Shown: positions 54,469-64,000 of the stretch, piece after piece
How positions within the stretch are numbered: position 1 is the stretch's first letter
Layout: each line of letters starts with the position of its first letter
Assembly: GCA_028713915.1 (NCBI GenBank)
Contig: JAQTNK010000001.1
Coordinates: 62,001 to 126,000 of the forward strand
Source of the DNA: Rhodocyclaceae bacterium
GTDB taxonomy: Bacteria > Pseudomonadota > Gammaproteobacteria > Burkholderiales > Rhodocyclaceae
Reading direction: 5' to 3'
DNA length: 64,000 nucleotides
Program-made: the position numbers and the translations under genes
The notes under the pieces: model-generated
Database searches by the model: none
What the model was told of the DNA's origin: nothing
The model's input: the letters and a program-made list of their open reading frames with translations, nothing else

Positions 54469-55895
54469 GTGGATTGCCTCTGTTCCATGTTCTTCATTGC
54501 AAAAAAAGCGGGATTGGCGATGGCGATCTCGCCGAAGCACGCGAGGCCGAACTCCAGCCATTCGCGCACGAAATCGCAATGCGCGAAAGTCGGCGCCAGC
54601 GGATCGCCGGTGCGGACATAGGCCTCGTGGTAGCAGCCGCCGGCGCAGATGCCGCGCGCCGGGCAGGCGCGGCAGGCGGCGTGGGGCTCCTGCGCGGCGA
54701 CGACGAAGGCGCCGAGCTTCTCGAGGTCGATGCCGCGGGAGACGTCGCCGAAGCTGCCGGCACCCGTGCCGGTGAAGCGATGGCACAACGACAGGCTGCC
54801 GTCCGTGCCGGCCGCCAGCAGGCCGAGCCCGGCGCCGCACGGCAATACCTTGCGGGTGCCGCGCGCGAGATCGAGCAGCATGTGCTCCATGTTGGCAAAG
54901 CCGTGGCGCTGCCCGCGCTTGGCGTCGTCGACGTAGGCGCGTCCCAGCGCCTTCATGCCGTCCATCATCCGCCGCATGTCGTTTGCATCGAGCGCCAGCG
55001 GCGAATCCGCGCTGGCGGTGACGGGGGCGAAGCCGACCGACGCGAAGCCGAGCTCGTCGTGCAAATGGCGATACGCCTTTTCGACGTCGGTGTTGCCGCG
55101 GCTCAGCGTCACGCGCACGCCGACCGGCCGCGCCATCCGGGCGGCCAGCAGCCGCTTGACGTTCGCCGCCACGCGCTGGTAGGTGCCCTTGCCGCCGAGG
55201 GTGATGCGGCGGCGGTCGTGGGCGAGCTCGTCGCCGTCCATGCTCACGGCGATGCCGAAGGCATGCGCGGCGAAGAACGCGATCATCTCGTCGTCGAGCA
55301 AGGTGGCGTTGGTGGTGAGCGAGAAGTCCACGCGCTTGCCGGCGGCGCGCCCCTGCGCCGTGGCGTACAAGGTCAGCGCGCGGATGCTGGCGAAGCGCGT
55401 CAGCGGTTCGCCGCCGAAAAACACGACGCCCACGCGCTCGCGCTCGCCGGCCTGGCGCAGCAGCAGGTCGATGGCGGCGCGGGCCGTTTCCTCGTCCATG
55501 ACCCGCGCCGCTTTCGGCGCTTCCAGGTCTTCGCGGTAGCAGTAGGAACAGCCGAGATTGCAGCCGGTCGTCAAGGTCAGCACCAGCGTGTCGAGCGGCG
55601 CCTCGGTCACCGCGCGCGGCGCGATCTCGTAATGCTTGGGCTGCGGCGCGACGACGCCGAGGGCGACAAAATCGGCCAGGGCATCGCAGACCGCGCCCGG
55701 CGCATGGGTGCCGTCGAAGCGCGTCTTCAGCATCGCGGCATCGATCGTTTCCCGGGACTCGACGAAGGCCAGCAGGTCGTCGGCGACGCGGTCCAGTTCG
55801 AAGATCGACGTCGTCGGCACGTGCAGCAGCACGCGCCGGTCGCGCACGGCGCCGGCGGCGCGATAGTTCTGACGCTGGATATGCAAGGCGGCCAT
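54465..55895 (-). CDS. qhpD: Radical-SAM/SPASM thioether-forming enzyme QhpD
   Basis: 476 residues from the ATG at 55895, with AGGGAG about 7 bases ahead. The radical-SAM cluster motif is Cys112-x3-Cys116-x2-Cys119 ([13 protein letters not shown]). [14 protein letters not shown] and [17 protein letters not shown] follow. C-terminal SPASM cysteines lie in [20 protein letters not shown] and [19 protein letters not shown]. It forms the three Cys-to-Asp/Glu thioether bridges in the gamma subunit in the cytosol. It lies between qhpA and qhpC as in known qhp operons. Confidence 0.95.
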   Translation of the reverse strand: MAALHIQRQNYRAAGAVRDRRVLLHVPTTSIFELDRVADDLLAFVESRETIDAAMLKTRFDGTHAPGAVCDALADFVALGVVAPQPKHYEIAPRAVTEAPLDTLVLTLTTGCNLGCSYCYREDLEAPKAARVMDEETARAAIDLLLRQAGERERVGVVFFGGEPLTRFASIRALTLYATAQGRAAGKRVDFSLTTNATLLDDEMIAFFAAHAFGIAVSMDGDELAHDRRRITLGGKGTYQRVAANVKRLLAARMARPVGVRVTLSRGNTDVEKAYRHLHDELGFASVGFAPVTASADSPLALDANDMRRMMDGMKALGRAYVDDAKRGQRHGFANMEHMLLDLARGTRKVLPCGAGLGLLAAGTDGSLSLCHRFTGTGAGSFGDVSRGIDLEKLGAFVVAAQEPHAACRACPARGICAGGCYHEAYVRTGDPLAPTFAHCDFVREWLEFGLACFGEIAIANPAFFAMKNMEQRQST

Positions 55896-55905
55896 GGCGA
55901 TCTCC

Positions 55906-57510
55906 CTAGCGCAGCGGCGGCGTGTTCCAGCGCTGCACGGAAACCACCAGGCGACCGCTGCCGGCGACCGTGCGATCGCCGTCCGCGACGGTGGCCTGCA
56001 CCGCCAGATCGCCGACGTTGTTGAGATTGTTGCGCGCCGGGTTTGGTCCGGCGAAGGCCGGCAGGAACTGTCCGTGCGGCTCCATGGCGCCGGCAAACTT
56101 GACGTCGTCGTCGGCCTTGGCCCGGGCGTCGAAGTTGTCCACGCCCCATGTCGCGTGCACCGGCCCGAGGCGGATCTCCTTGCCGTCGGCACCGTTGCAA
56201 AAGGCAATCGCCTCGAATTGCGCGGACACCGGCGCCGTGGTACCGCCGCCGAGACGCGCATGGGCGAACTCGGGCTCGACGCGGATGGCGTCGATCTGAC
56301 GATACAGCGCCACCTGCGCCCCCGCGCCGCGACCGATCTGGCGCCAGCCCGGCGCAGCGCCGGCCGCCACGGCGACGCTCAGCTGCACTTCGTCCGGCGA
56401 GACGCGCTCGACTTTCTGCACGGCGACGTCCGGGCCGAAATCGAATTGCGTGCCGAGCTTCACGCCGGACACGCGCACGACGGTGGTGGTCCCGGCCTTG
56501 AGGAGCGCTGGCGACACCGCGACGACGGTATCCGCCGGCACCGCATCGCTGCGCACCGCCTCGAAGCTGGCGCCGATCTCGTCGGCGTCGCGCAGGAACC
56601 AGCGCCCCGACATGCGCTTGCCGTCGCCGCCGAGGGCGAAAACGGAGCGCACTTCCTGGTTGCCGAGCTTGGCCGACCCGCGCCATTCGTAGCCGGTGTA
56701 GACGATGGCATCGCCCTGGCCGACGACGTGATTGCCGGCGTCATACTGCAGGTCGTACTTGACGTCGTAGCGGTCCGCGCCGAGGGCACGCACGACCATG
56801 TAGCCGGAGTAGCCGCCCCAGCCGGGCCGGCTGCCGGCGACGCGCCAGGTGCCGCTCGGCGCCACGTGCCTGGCCTGCTGCCACTTCGACCAGGCCGCGG
56901 TGCGCTGCGGATACAGTTTCGCCAGCTTGGGCGCCACGTCGCCCAGGGCGAGGTCGAACCAGTTGCGGTCGCGGCCCATGTTCGAATATTCGACGCTCGG
57001 GAACTGCCCGACGTGCGTGTGCACGAGCTTGCGCCACTCGGCGACGTCGCGCCGCTGCAGCGCCACGCGCCCGAAGCTGTGGCAGCGGCCGCACATTTGC
57101 GCGAGGTCCTCCGACGGCGCGACATCTTGCGCATTGGGCCGCCGCTCGAGAAGGAAGCGGTAGGGCGCGCTCTCCTCGGGAGCCAGGCCCTGGCGGTCGG
57201 CCAGGTACTTGACCAGGGTCTTGCGCTCGCTCTTCGAGACCTCGACCTTGTGCCAGATGCCCATGCGCACGATGGTCATGTCCCAGCCCTCGGGGCTCTT
57301 GCGCATGGTCGTGATGCGCTGGAGCGCCTTCCCTTCCTGGTGACAGGCGCCGCATTTCTCGATCAAGAGCTTGTCGGGCGACGGGCCGGCCCATGCCGCC
57401 GCGCACAAGGTTGCAAGTATTCCGGCGAGCACGGTTCGCCCGAGCGCCCGAAAGCCCTTCGCACCGACCGCGCATGCGCTGCGATGAACGCCCACTATCA
57501 TTTCAGCCAT
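55906..57510 (-). CDS. qhpA: Quinohemoprotein amine dehydrogenase alpha subunit (diheme)
   Basis: 534 residues from the ATG at 57510 (ATG 57501 with GAGG 9 bases ahead is the close alternative). Signal peptide ends near residue 41 (LAGILATLCAAAWA). Two c-type heme sites are present: Cys53-x2-Cys56-His57 (CGACH) and Cys140-x2-Cys143-His144 (CGRCH). The remaining 390 residues hold the beta-barrel and Ig-like domains of the family (PSGTWRVAGSRPGWGGYSGY). It passes electrons from the quinone to a periplasmic acceptor. First gene of the operon, divergent from the AraC regulator. Confidence 0.95.
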   Translation of the reverse strand: MAEMIVGVHRSACAVGAKGFRALGRTVLAGILATLCAAAWAGPSPDKLLIEKCGACHQEGKALQRITTMRKSPEGWDMTIVRMGIWHKVEVSKSERKTLVKYLADRQGLAPEESAPYRFLLERRPNAQDVAPSEDLAQMCGRCHSFGRVALQRRDVAEWRKLVHTHVGQFPSVEYSNMGRDRNWFDLALGDVAPKLAKLYPQRTAAWSKWQQARHVAPSGTWRVAGSRPGWGGYSGYMVVRALGADRYDVKYDLQYDAGNHVVGQGDAIVYTGYEWRGSAKLGNQEVRSVFALGGDGKRMSGRWFLRDADEIGASFEAVRSDAVPADTVVAVSPALLKAGTTTVVRVSGVKLGTQFDFGPDVAVQKVERVSPDEVQLSVAVAAGAAPGWRQIGRGAGAQVALYRQIDAIRVEPEFAHARLGGGTTAPVSAQFEAIAFCNGADGKEIRLGPVHATWGVDNFDARAKADDDVKFAGAMEPHGQFLPAFAGPNPARNNLNNVGDLAVQATVADGDRTVAGSGRLVVSVQRWNTPPLR

Positions 57511-57781
57511 CCTCACGTTACTCCCAGCCAGGACACGATTCGTTTCGTCGCGGACAAGCGACAGTGCGGTCATGGTAGGGCGGCCGCGCCGACGGCGTTA
57601 GCAGAAATCGGCAATTCGCAATTGCTGCACCGCCATAAAAAAGCGCGCGACATCCAGCCGGCGATGGCGCAGTTTACAGCCGCGAAGAAATAGGCATATA
57701 GTCATACAAAATCAGAAGCGTAGCCGACTGCAGGCAGCTATCTGGAAAACTATTAGAGCGAGGAGACTTAGCATAGCGATT
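57511..57781. promoter_or_regulatory. Divergent qhpA/qhpR control region with two dyads
   Basis: 271 bases between the operon and its regulator. Two perfect inverted repeats stand out: GCAATT-CGC-AATTGC at 57611-57625, and AGCATA-GCGAT-TATGCT at 57770-57786. The second covers the ATG of the regulator at 57782. GAGGAG lies at about 57760, too far (16 bases) from that ATG for normal spacing. Either dyad may be an operator. No clear -35/-10 pair could be assigned. Confidence 0.45.
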
Positions 57782-58807
57782 ATGCTGAATGGATTGTTGT
57801 CACCGGAACCCGCAGCGAGCGCCCAAGCCATCGGCGACTGTTTCTCCGTTCAGGAAACGATCACCACGGATGCGGACGAGCACGCGTCGAATCTTCAGCA
57901 TTGGCAGCAGGAATACCATCAACTGTCGGGCGGCAATTTCCGCGGCGTTCTCAACGAGGCCTGGTTCGGCAACATCCAGTTGTTCCGCGAGCAGACCAAC
58001 CGGGTCGTGCACCAGAACGGCAAGGCGTGGGACGGTTCCCGGACCTTGGGCATCCCGGTAGCGATCGAAGGCGACGGGCTGTTTTGCGGTTCCCGCTTCA
58101 CCGAGAACTCGATGATCACGCTGGGCCACGGCGACATTTTCGACTTCCGCACGCCGAAATCCGTGGATGTCCTGGCGGTCACGGCCGATGCCAAGGACCT
58201 GCGGGATTTCGGCCAGCAGGTCTGGAAAATGGATATCGACGAGCGCATCGGCGGTCCGGGCATCGTTTCGCTCGCGCCGGCGGCCGTCGACTCGTTGAAG
58301 CAGTTTCTGCTGCTCGCCTTCGACACCATCAAGACCACGCCGCGCATCCTCAATTACCCGCAGATTCGCAAGGGCATGGAACAGGAAATCTACAACAACC
58401 TGTTTTCCGTCCTGTGCGGCACCGACGAATTGAAAGTCGAGTCGTCCACCTGCCCGGCGCGCAAGACCATCGTCAGCCGCGCCAAGGAATACGTGCTCAA
58501 CAACCCGGAAGAACCGGTAATGATCGCCGACTTGTGCCGCGTGCTCGGCGTATCGCGCAGGACATTGCAATACAGTTTCCAGAGCGTTCTCGACGTCTCC
58601 CCGGTCACCTATTTGCGCTCGGTGCGGCTCATCAACGTGCGCCGTTTTCTCAAGACGGCGCCCGGCGATGCGGAAACCTATGTCGCCGACGCCGCCGCCC
58701 GCTGGGGCTTCTGGCACTTGTCGCGCTTCGCCGCCGACTACAAGTTGCTGTTCGGCGAACTGCCCTCGCAAACCTTGCGCGGCGAGAGGAAGAGAAGGGC
58801 TTCGTAA
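57782..58807 (+). CDS. qhpR: AraC-family regulator of the qhp operon (QhpR-like)
   Basis: 341 residues. The C-terminal AraC domain has two helix-turn-helix units: MIADLCRVLGVSRRTLQYSF, QSVLDVSPVTYLRSVRL, then ARWGFWHLSRFAADYKLLFG. The N-terminal 230 residues resemble the ligand-binding part of EutR/QhpR-type regulators (DGLFCGSRFTENSMITLGHG). In Paracoccus the equivalent gene activates the operon in response to amine. Divergent position to qhpA supports that role here. The ribosome site is poor and the start codon lies within a dyad. Confidence 0.88.
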   Translation: MLNGLLSPEPAASAQAIGDCFSVQETITTDADEHASNLQHWQQEYHQLSGGNFRGVLNEAWFGNIQLFREQTNRVVHQNGKAWDGSRTLGIPVAIEGDGLFCGSRFTENSMITLGHGDIFDFRTPKSVDVLAVTADAKDLRDFGQQVWKMDIDERIGGPGIVSLAPAAVDSLKQFLLLAFDTIKTTPRILNYPQIRKGMEQEIYNNLFSVLCGTDELKVESSTCPARKTIVSRAKEYVLNNPEEPVMIADLCRVLGVSRRTLQYSFQSVLDVSPVTYLRSVRLINVRRFLKTAPGDAETYVADAAARWGFWHLSRFAADYKLLFGELPSQTLRGERKRRAS

Positions 58808-58846
58808 GCGTCGCCCGCCGCAGCGGGCCAACGCGCGGCGGCACTG

Positions 58847-58885
58847 GCGCGGGATTTCTTCCCGCGCGGCGGCACACATTTTTTT
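58847..58885 (+). terminator. Probable terminator after qhpR
   Basis: GCGCGGGA (58847-58854) and TCCCGCGC (58860-58867) make a perfect 8-base-pair stem with a 5-base loop. Seven T residues follow at 58879-58885, 11 bases after the stem, so the spacing is not ideal. A second short stem, GCCCGC/GCGGGC, lies near 58813-58828. Confidence 0.5.
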
Positions 58886-58997
58886 ACAAGAGCGATTCAC
58901 GGCCAATCACATTCTGCTGGTAGGCTTATTGTCGTTTGCCTGAAACCCAGCCGCCCCAGACCAAGTGGCGCATCGCACCAGCATCGGGAGAAGCCGC

Positions 58998-59471
58998 ATG
59001 AAACTGAACACGAAAAGCCGCGCGGCGATAGCCGCCATCCTCGACGTCGCCGTGCATGGGGCGGAAAAGCCGGTGACGCTGGCCGGCGTCGGCGAACGCC
59101 AGGACATTTCCCTGTCCTACCTCGAGCAATTGTTCCGCATGCTGCGCGAACAAGGCTTCGTCAAGAGTGCGCGCGGCCCCGGCGGCGGCTACCGCCTGAA
59201 CAAGCAGCCGTCCGCCATTTCCGTCGCCGACGTCGTCAATGCCGTCGACAAGAAATCCGCCGAATGTTCGTGCCGCCGTACGGAGAATTGCCGCGGCGGC
59301 GTCTCATGCCACGCCCATGGACTGTGGTGCCGGGTCGACGAGCATCTGCAGGAATACCTGCGCACCGTGACCCTGGAATCCATCCTCGAAGCCTCCCGCA
59401 ACACCACGCCTGCCGCGGCCGCAAACCGCTCCCGCCGGCGCGACGCCCGGCGCGTTGCGGCCGCCGCCTGA
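58998..59471 (+). CDS. Rrf2-family iron-sulfur transcriptional regulator (IscR-like)
   Basis: 157 residues from the ATG at 58998, with GGGAG about 8 bases ahead. The Rrf2 winged helix reads KLNTKSRAAIAAILDVAVHG, QDISLSYLEQLFRMLREQGF and VKSARGPGGGYRLNK. The cluster-binding region has Cys-x5-Cys-x5-Cys-x2-His (CRRTENCRGGVSCHAH), the same spacing as the 2Fe-2S ligands of E. coli IscR. The Arg-rich C-terminal tail is extra. No isc gene is near; it stands between the qhp locus and opgD, so its targets are not evident. Confidence 0.92.
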   Translation: MKLNTKSRAAIAAILDVAVHGAEKPVTLAGVGERQDISLSYLEQLFRMLREQGFVKSARGPGGGYRLNKQPSAISVADVVNAVDKKSAECSCRRTENCRGGVSCHAHGLWCRVDEHLQEYLRTVTLESILEASRNTTPAAAANRSRRRDARRVAAAA

Positions 59472-59472
59472 G

Positions 59473-61035
59473 TCACGGCGGCGTCCACTGGTAGTGCCAG
59501 GTTTCGGACAGCGACTGGCCGTCGGCACGCAGGTAGAGGCGCAGATTGGCCGGCTCGGCGCGAGCGTCGGTCGGGCGCAGGTCGAACATCGCGCGATAGC
59601 CATGCACGGCGTCGAGCGGACGCGCCGAAGGCAATTCGACGAGCCCGCGCGAGGCGTCGATGACCGGCTCGACGCGCACGCCCTTGCCGATCATCGACAA
59701 CGGACCGCCGGCGAAGTCGACGACGAAGCGCCGCGAAAAATATTTCCGCGGCTGCCCGACGATGCCGCCGTTGCCGGTGCGGGTGGCGACGACCTGCGCC
59801 AGGGGCGAGGAATACGGCATTTGCGATCCCCAATGCAGACGGTAGTCGAACAGCAGCTCCTGGCCCGGCTGCGGCTCGTCGGCGGGATTCCAGAAGGCGA
59901 CGATGTTGTCCTGCGTTTCGTCGGGCGTCGGCAGTTCCACCAGCTGCACGCTGCCGCGGCCCCAGCCCGACCGGGGCTCGACCCACACGCTCGGCCGGCG
60001 CTCGTAGAAGGTGCCGTCGTCCTGGTAGTGGTCGAAGTTGCGGTCGCGCTGCCACAGGCCGAAGCCGCGCGGATTCGCGTCGGCGAAAGCGTTGAAGCGC
60101 AGCTGCGCGGGATTGACCAGCGGCCGCCAGATCCACTCGCCGCCGCCGGTCCAGAGCGCGAGGCCGTCGCTGTCATGGATTTCGGGCCGCCAGTCGTCGG
60201 CCGCGCGCCGGTCGTTCTCGCCGTACTGGAACATGCTGGTGAGCGGCGCCACGCCGAGGCGCGCGATGGGCCGGCGCGGATAGAGGGCGGCGGCGACGTC
60301 CATGACCAGCGTCGTGCCGGGGACGATGTCGAAGCGATAGGCGCCGGCCAGGCTCGGTCCGTCGAGCAGCGCATGGACCGTGAGCCGGTCGGCCGCGGCG
60401 GCCGGGCGCTCGAACCAGAACGCCGTGAAGGCCGGGAACTCTTCGGGCTTGTCCATGCCGCAATCGATCGCCAGGCCGCGCGCCGACTGGCCATACTGCA
60501 TCTCGGCGCCGACCGCACGAAAGTAGCTGGCGCCGAGGAAAGCCGCGACGTCGCGCTGCCAGTCGGTATGGAAATGCACGCGAAAGCCCGCGAAGCCGAG
60601 GTCGGGCGGCAGTTGCGCCGCGGCCAGCCCGCTCTTGCCGGCGTCGAACATCGCCGCATCGTAGGCCAGTTCCTGCGCCTCGCCGCCGCTGACTTCATGC
60701 AGCCGCACCGGCGTGTCGTAGAACAGGCCCAGATGAAAAAACTGCAGCCGGAAGCGCAAATGATCCTGCGCCCAGAGCGCGCGCGCGGGACGGAAGCGGA
60801 TCGCCTGATACTGGTCCCAGTCGAGCTTCCTCACCGCCTCCGGCAGGCGGCGCGACGGCGGGCGATAAGCCCGTGCGGCGAGCGCGCGCGCCTGGCCCTT
60901 GAGCCAGGCGTAGTCGAACGGCTGCGGCGTTCCCAGCGGCCGGTAGGCGGCGACGGCCGCCGCGCGCAGCGGCGCCGGCAGCAGGCCGGCGGCGCCGAGC
61001 GCCGCCGCTGCTGTCAGCAGGTCGCGTCGTCGCAT
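59473..61035 (-). CDS. opgD: Periplasmic glucan biosynthesis protein OpgD (MdoD)
   Basis: 520 residues; overlaps the opgH end by 22 bases. An N-terminal Tat signal ([20 protein letters not shown]) is typical of OpgD rather than OpgG. The MdoG/OpgD body shows [57 protein letters not shown] and [18 protein letters not shown]. It shapes or trims osmoregulated periplasmic glucans. Convergent with the Rrf2 gene, one base apart. Confidence 0.93.
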   Translation of the reverse strand: MRRRDLLTAAAALGAAGLLPAPLRAAAVAAYRPLGTPQPFDYAWLKGQARALAARAYRPPSRRLPEAVRKLDWDQYQAIRFRPARALWAQDHLRFRLQFFHLGLFYDTPVRLHEVSGGEAQELAYDAAMFDAGKSGLAAAQLPPDLGFAGFRVHFHTDWQRDVAAFLGASYFRAVGAEMQYGQSARGLAIDCGMDKPEEFPAFTAFWFERPAAAADRLTVHALLDGPSLAGAYRFDIVPGTTLVMDVAAALYPRRPIARLGVAPLTSMFQYGENDRRAADDWRPEIHDSDGLALWTGGGEWIWRPLVNPAQLRFNAFADANPRGFGLWQRDRNFDHYQDDGTFYERRPSVWVEPRSGWGRGSVQLVELPTPDETQDNIVAFWNPADEPQPGQELLFDYRLHWGSQMPYSSPLAQVVATRTGNGGIVGQPRKYFSRRFVVDFAGGPLSMIGKGVRVEPVIDASRGLVELPSARPLDAVHGYRAMFDLRPTDARAEPANLRLYLRADGQSLSETWHYQWTPP

Positions 61036-63437
61036 GGCGGCGCCCCCATGGCCGCGCGCCAGGCCGCGTGGGCGGCGCGCGACGACCAGACCTGGAAATG
61101 CAGTGCGGACAAGGCGCGGGCGTCGTCGAGCAGCGCCAGCTGCTGCTGCGCGCTCAGCGCCGCCGGTCCGCCGATCAGCGCGGCGTTCACCAGCGCCCGC
61201 TGCGCGGCACGCGCCGCGGCGCCGCGGCGTGCGCGCACGCTGCCGGCGGCGCAGGCGACGGCGTTGACCAGCGGATCGACCACCGCGGCGGCGAAGCCGT
61301 GCGGCGCGCCGGCGTGCCTGAGCTGCCGGCGGACGCTGCGCAGTTCCGGCGGCGCGCAGGATTCCTCCGGAATCAGGAACAAGCGGGCGCGGCGCAACCG
61401 CCGGCCGAGCGCGCTGCGGCTCGAGCCGACCGACAGCGGAATGGCGAGCGCCAGCGCGCCGACCACCGGCAGCAGCCACCACAGGTAGGACGGATTGAGC
61501 CAATACACCGCCGCCGCCCAGGCGAGGCCGAGCAGCGTATGCCAGCCGTGCCGGCGCAGCGCCTCGGCCCAGGTGGTCTCGGCGTCGTCGCGCGGCGGCG
61601 ATTTCCAGCCGACCTGCCAGCCGGCCAGCGCGGCGGCGACGAACTGGGTGTGGAACAGCATGCGGATCGGCGCCAGCAGCATCGAATAGACGAGCTCGCC
61701 CAGCATGGAGAGCGCCAGGCGCGCGGCGCCGCCGAAGGCGCGGGCGCCCTGCCGCCAGAGCAGCGCGACGCTGAGCACCTTGGGCGCGAACAGCAGCGTC
61801 GACGTGGCGCCGAACAGCACCACCGCCGCTTCGAGATGCCATTCGGGCCAGATCGGAAAAAGCTGGTACGGATGCGTGAAATATTGCGGCGGCACCAGGG
61901 TGTGGATGGCCAGCAGCGCCGTGGACAGCAACAGGAACAGGAACCACAGCGGCGACGACAGGTAGGCCATGACGCCGATGGCGAATACGGCGCGATGCGC
62001 GGCGTGCACGCCCTCGGCGAGGAACAGCCGGGCGTTGATCAGGTTGCCCTGGCACCAGCGGCGGTCGCGCGTCAGCTCGTCGATCAGGTTGGGCGGCATT
62101 TCCTCGTAGCTGCCCGGCAGGTCGTAGGCGATCCACACGCCCCAGCCGGCGCGGCGCATCAGCGCCGCCTCGACGAAATCGTGCGAGAGGATTTCGACCG
62201 GGCTGCGGCCGCGGCGCGGCAGGCGGCCGAGCGCGCAGTGGCGCATGAACGGCGCCACGCGGATGATGGCGTTGTGCCCCCAGTAGTGCGCTTCGCCGAG
62301 CTGCCAGAAATGCAGGCCGGCGGTGAATAGCGGCCCATAGACGCGGTTGGCGAACTGCTGGATGCGCGCGTGCAGCGTCTCGCGCCCGGCGGCGCGCGGC
62401 GCGGTCTGGATGATGCCGGCATCGGGATTGGCCTCCATCAGGCGCACCAGGGTGGCGAGGCAGGCGCCGCTCATGACGCTGTCGGCGTCGAGCACCACCA
62501 TGTAGCGGTAGTTGGCGCCCCAGCGGCGGCAGAAGTCGGCGATGTTGCCGCTCTTGCGCTTGATGCGGTGGCGCCGCCAGCGGTAGAAGATGCGCCCGCA
62601 GCCGTCGACCGCGCGGCACAGCTGCAGCCAGGCTTCGATCTCGGCGACGCGCGAATCGGCATCGACGCTGTCGCTGAGGACGAAGAAATCGAAGCCGTCG
62701 AGCGCTCCGCTGCGGGCGAGCGATTCGTAGGTGGCGCGCAGGCCGGCGAAGACGCGCGCGACGTGCTCGTCGCGGATCGGCATGACGATGGCCGTGCGCG
62801 CGTCCGCCGCGATCGCCGCGTCGGCGGCCGCGCTGGCGGTAATGGCATGGCGGTCGCCGCCCGACAGCAGCACCAGGAAGCCCATCATCGCCGTCCAGAA
62901 GCCGGCCGACACCCAGAAGAAGAGGACGGCGAACAGGGCCAGGATGGCCATCTCCAACGGCTCGCGGCCGTGATAGGGAAGCACCGCCGTCATCGACCAG
63001 GTGGCCAGCGCGGTCTGCCCGAGCGTGAGGACGGCCAGCACCGCGCGGCGCCGCTTGCCGGGGCTGCGGCGGTGCGCCGGCGCGGCCGGCACCGGAGTCC
63101 GCGGCCACCAGCTGAGCCGCGGCGGCCACGGCCCGGGCGCCAGCGGGCGGCGCCGGATCGCCGGCACGATGGCGAGGCGCCGGCCGTCCGGCGCGATGGC
63201 CGGCGTCTTTTCGGCAACCGCGCTGCCGGGCGCCGCGGCCGGCGTGGCGCAGGCCAGCGCCAGGCGCGCGGCCAGCGAGGCGTCGGCCGGATTTTCCGCC
63301 GCCTCGGCGGCGCCGGCGAGCGCGCGGTGCACGGCGGCCATGGCCGCCTCGGGCTTGGCCGTGGCCGCGGCCTGCCGCAGTTCGACGCGGCGCGCGGCGG
63401 CGAGCGGCAAGCGCTCGACATAGGCGGCGCCGCGCAT
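61014..63437 (-). CDS. opgH: Glucan glucosyltransferase OpgH (MdoH)
   Basis: 807 residues from the ATG at 63437, 20 bases after the opgG stop; this start aligns [14 protein letters not shown] with the N-terminus of E. coli OpgH. An ATG at 63485 would overlap opgG. It is a GT2 membrane glycosyltransferase: [35 protein letters not shown], the acidic [18 protein letters not shown], and [15 protein letters not shown], with several membrane segments before and after. It makes the linear beta-glucan backbone from UDP-glucose and passes it to the periplasm. Confidence 0.94.
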   Translation of the reverse strand: MRGAAYVERLPLAAARRVELRQAAATAKPEAAMAAVHRALAGAAEAAENPADASLAARLALACATPAAAPGSAVAEKTPAIAPDGRRLAIVPAIRRRPLAPGPWPPRLSWWPRTPVPAAPAHRRSPGKRRRAVLAVLTLGQTALATWSMTAVLPYHGREPLEMAILALFAVLFFWVSAGFWTAMMGFLVLLSGGDRHAITASAAADAAIAADARTAIVMPIRDEHVARVFAGLRATYESLARSGALDGFDFFVLSDSVDADSRVAEIEAWLQLCRAVDGCGRIFYRWRRHRIKRKSGNIADFCRRWGANYRYMVVLDADSVMSGACLATLVRLMEANPDAGIIQTAPRAAGRETLHARIQQFANRVYGPLFTAGLHFWQLGEAHYWGHNAIIRVAPFMRHCALGRLPRRGRSPVEILSHDFVEAALMRRAGWGVWIAYDLPGSYEEMPPNLIDELTRDRRWCQGNLINARLFLAEGVHAAHRAVFAIGVMAYLSSPLWFLFLLLSTALLAIHTLVPPQYFTHPYQLFPIWPEWHLEAAVVLFGATSTLLFAPKVLSVALLWRQGARAFGGAARLALSMLGELVYSMLLAPIRMLFHTQFVAAALAGWQVGWKSPPRDDAETTWAEALRRHGWHTLLGLAWAAAVYWLNPSYLWWLLPVVGALALAIPLSVGSSRSALGRRLRRARLFLIPEESCAPPELRSVRRQLRHAGAPHGFAAAVVDPLVNAVACAAGSVRARRGAAARAAQRALVNAALIGGPAALSAQQQLALLDDARALSALHFQVWSSRAAHAAWRAAMGAPPCDDATC

Positions 63438-63457
63438 TGCGGCGGCGGCGCTGCGCC

Positions 63458-64000
63458 TCAGTCCGGCGGAATGATGTAGCTCCATGTCTCGGAGATGGCC
63501 TGGTTGGCGCGGTGGAGATAGGCGCGCAGCTCCACCGGCTTGCTCGGCTCGACGCGATGCAGGCGCACGAACAGCCGCCAGCCGCCGGTGATCGCGTTGC
63601 GCTCGATGCGGCTTTGCAGGAGCTTGGCGTTGGGGTCGACGTAGAGGGCCGCATTGACGTCGGCGCTGTCGGGCGGGGGAGCGGCGCCGACGAAGTCGAC
63701 GAGCAGCGCGATGCTGTCGTCGGGCTTCGGCATGTAGCCGCGGCCGCGCCGCGTCTGCATGACCCACAGCAGCGGCGGGCGGCGTTCCGTGTCCTTCTGC
63801 CAGAGCACGCGATACGCGAACTCGTAGACTTGGCCCGGCGTGGGCGCCTGGTCGGGCACCCAGTAGGCGACGATGTTGTCGTTGGTCTCGTCGGGCGTCG
63901 GCAACTGCACCAGTTCGACGCGCCCCGCGCCCCACTGGCCGCGCGGTTCGATCCAGGCGCCGGGACGCAGGTCGTAGCGCGCCGACAGTTCCTCGTAGCT
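63458..64000 (-). CDS. opgG: Glucan biosynthesis protein OpgG (MdoG), C-terminal part (5' end outside window)
   Basis: The last 180 codons of a minus-strand gene that runs off the window end; the frame is open to base 64000. MdoG segments are [52 protein letters not shown] and the closing [12 protein letters not shown] second copy of the same family (OpgD) is encoded downstream after opgH. OpgG adds or handles branches of periplasmic glucans. Confidence 0.93.
   Translation of the reverse strand, partial: SYEELSARYDLRPGAWIEPRGQWGAGRVELVQLPTPDETNDNIVAYWVPDQAPTPGQVYEFAYRVLWQKDTERRPPLLWVMQTRRGRGYMPKPDDSIALLVDFVGAAPPPDSADVNAALYVDPNAKLLQSRIERNAITGGWRLFVRLHRVEPSKPVELRAYLHRANQAISETWSYIIPPD

Noticed and set aside
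59455..63479. Plus-strand frames opposite opgD and opgH
   Set aside because: Low-complexity Arg/Gly-rich translations opposite unmistakable OpgD and OpgH proteins.

Overview
The window is about 64 kb of GC-rich chromosome with short gaps and many ATGA-type overlaps. Family content (an EpsA-like LuxR end, a Tad pilus locus, DUF1302/DUF1329 with an RND exporter, a quinohemoprotein amine dehydrogenase operon, opgGHD) fits a betaproteobacterium, probably of the Rhodocyclales or a neighbouring denitrifying group. That placement is inference from family content only. No rRNA, tRNA, CRISPR array, transposase or integrase was seen.

Layout. 1-2.6 kb: the 3' end of a LuxR-type regulator, about 1.1 kb with no convincing gene, and an HD-domain protein. 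2.6-14.1 kb: a Tad/Flp pilus locus in two convergent halves. The plus half is cpaB-rcpA-tadZ-tadA-tadB-tadC-tadD-DUF3613-tadG; the minus half is flp-tadV-tadE behind a good sigma70-type promoter. Between the halves lies a complete cyclic-di-GMP-I (GEMM) riboswitch leading to an 83-residue membrane protein. A membrane diguanylate cyclase follows flp. 15.6-22.6 kb: housekeeping genes (MFS-acyltransferase fusion, recG, ridA, fliW, a SPOR protein, a DUF2802 protein, an ElyC/YdcF protein).

22.6-36.3 kb: fatty-acid uptake and beta-oxidation in two blocks. The first holds fadL with its own terminator, then acyl-CoA ligase, a dehydrogenase/hydratase fusion and a thiolase. The second is led by a PsrA-like TetR regulator and continues with fadE, fadA, fadB and a thioesterase; two copies of a long palindromic intergenic element sit in it. 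36.4-48.7 kb: an ArnT-like glycosyltransferase, a frameshifted EAL-domain remnant, a second acyl-CoA ligase with an aldehyde dehydrogenase, and a YCF48-like / RND / DUF1302 / DUF1329 envelope cluster.

48.8-58.8 kb: a quinohemoprotein amine dehydrogenase (qhp) operon: diheme alpha subunit, radical-SAM cross-linking enzyme, gamma subunit with every cross-link residue, beta-propeller subunit, ABC exporter and subtilisin-like leader protease, with a divergent AraC regulator. No flavin monooxygenase gene (qhpG) is present. The operon instead ends in two U32-family proteins that resemble the UbiU/UbiV pair, the iron-sulfur proteins of oxygen-independent ubiquinone hydroxylation. This suggests a different, possibly oxygen-independent route to tryptophan hydroxylation in cofactor (CTQ) biogenesis and is the most interesting lead here. 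59.0-64.0 kb: an IscR-like Rrf2 regulator and the opgG(partial)-opgH-opgD operon for periplasmic glucans.
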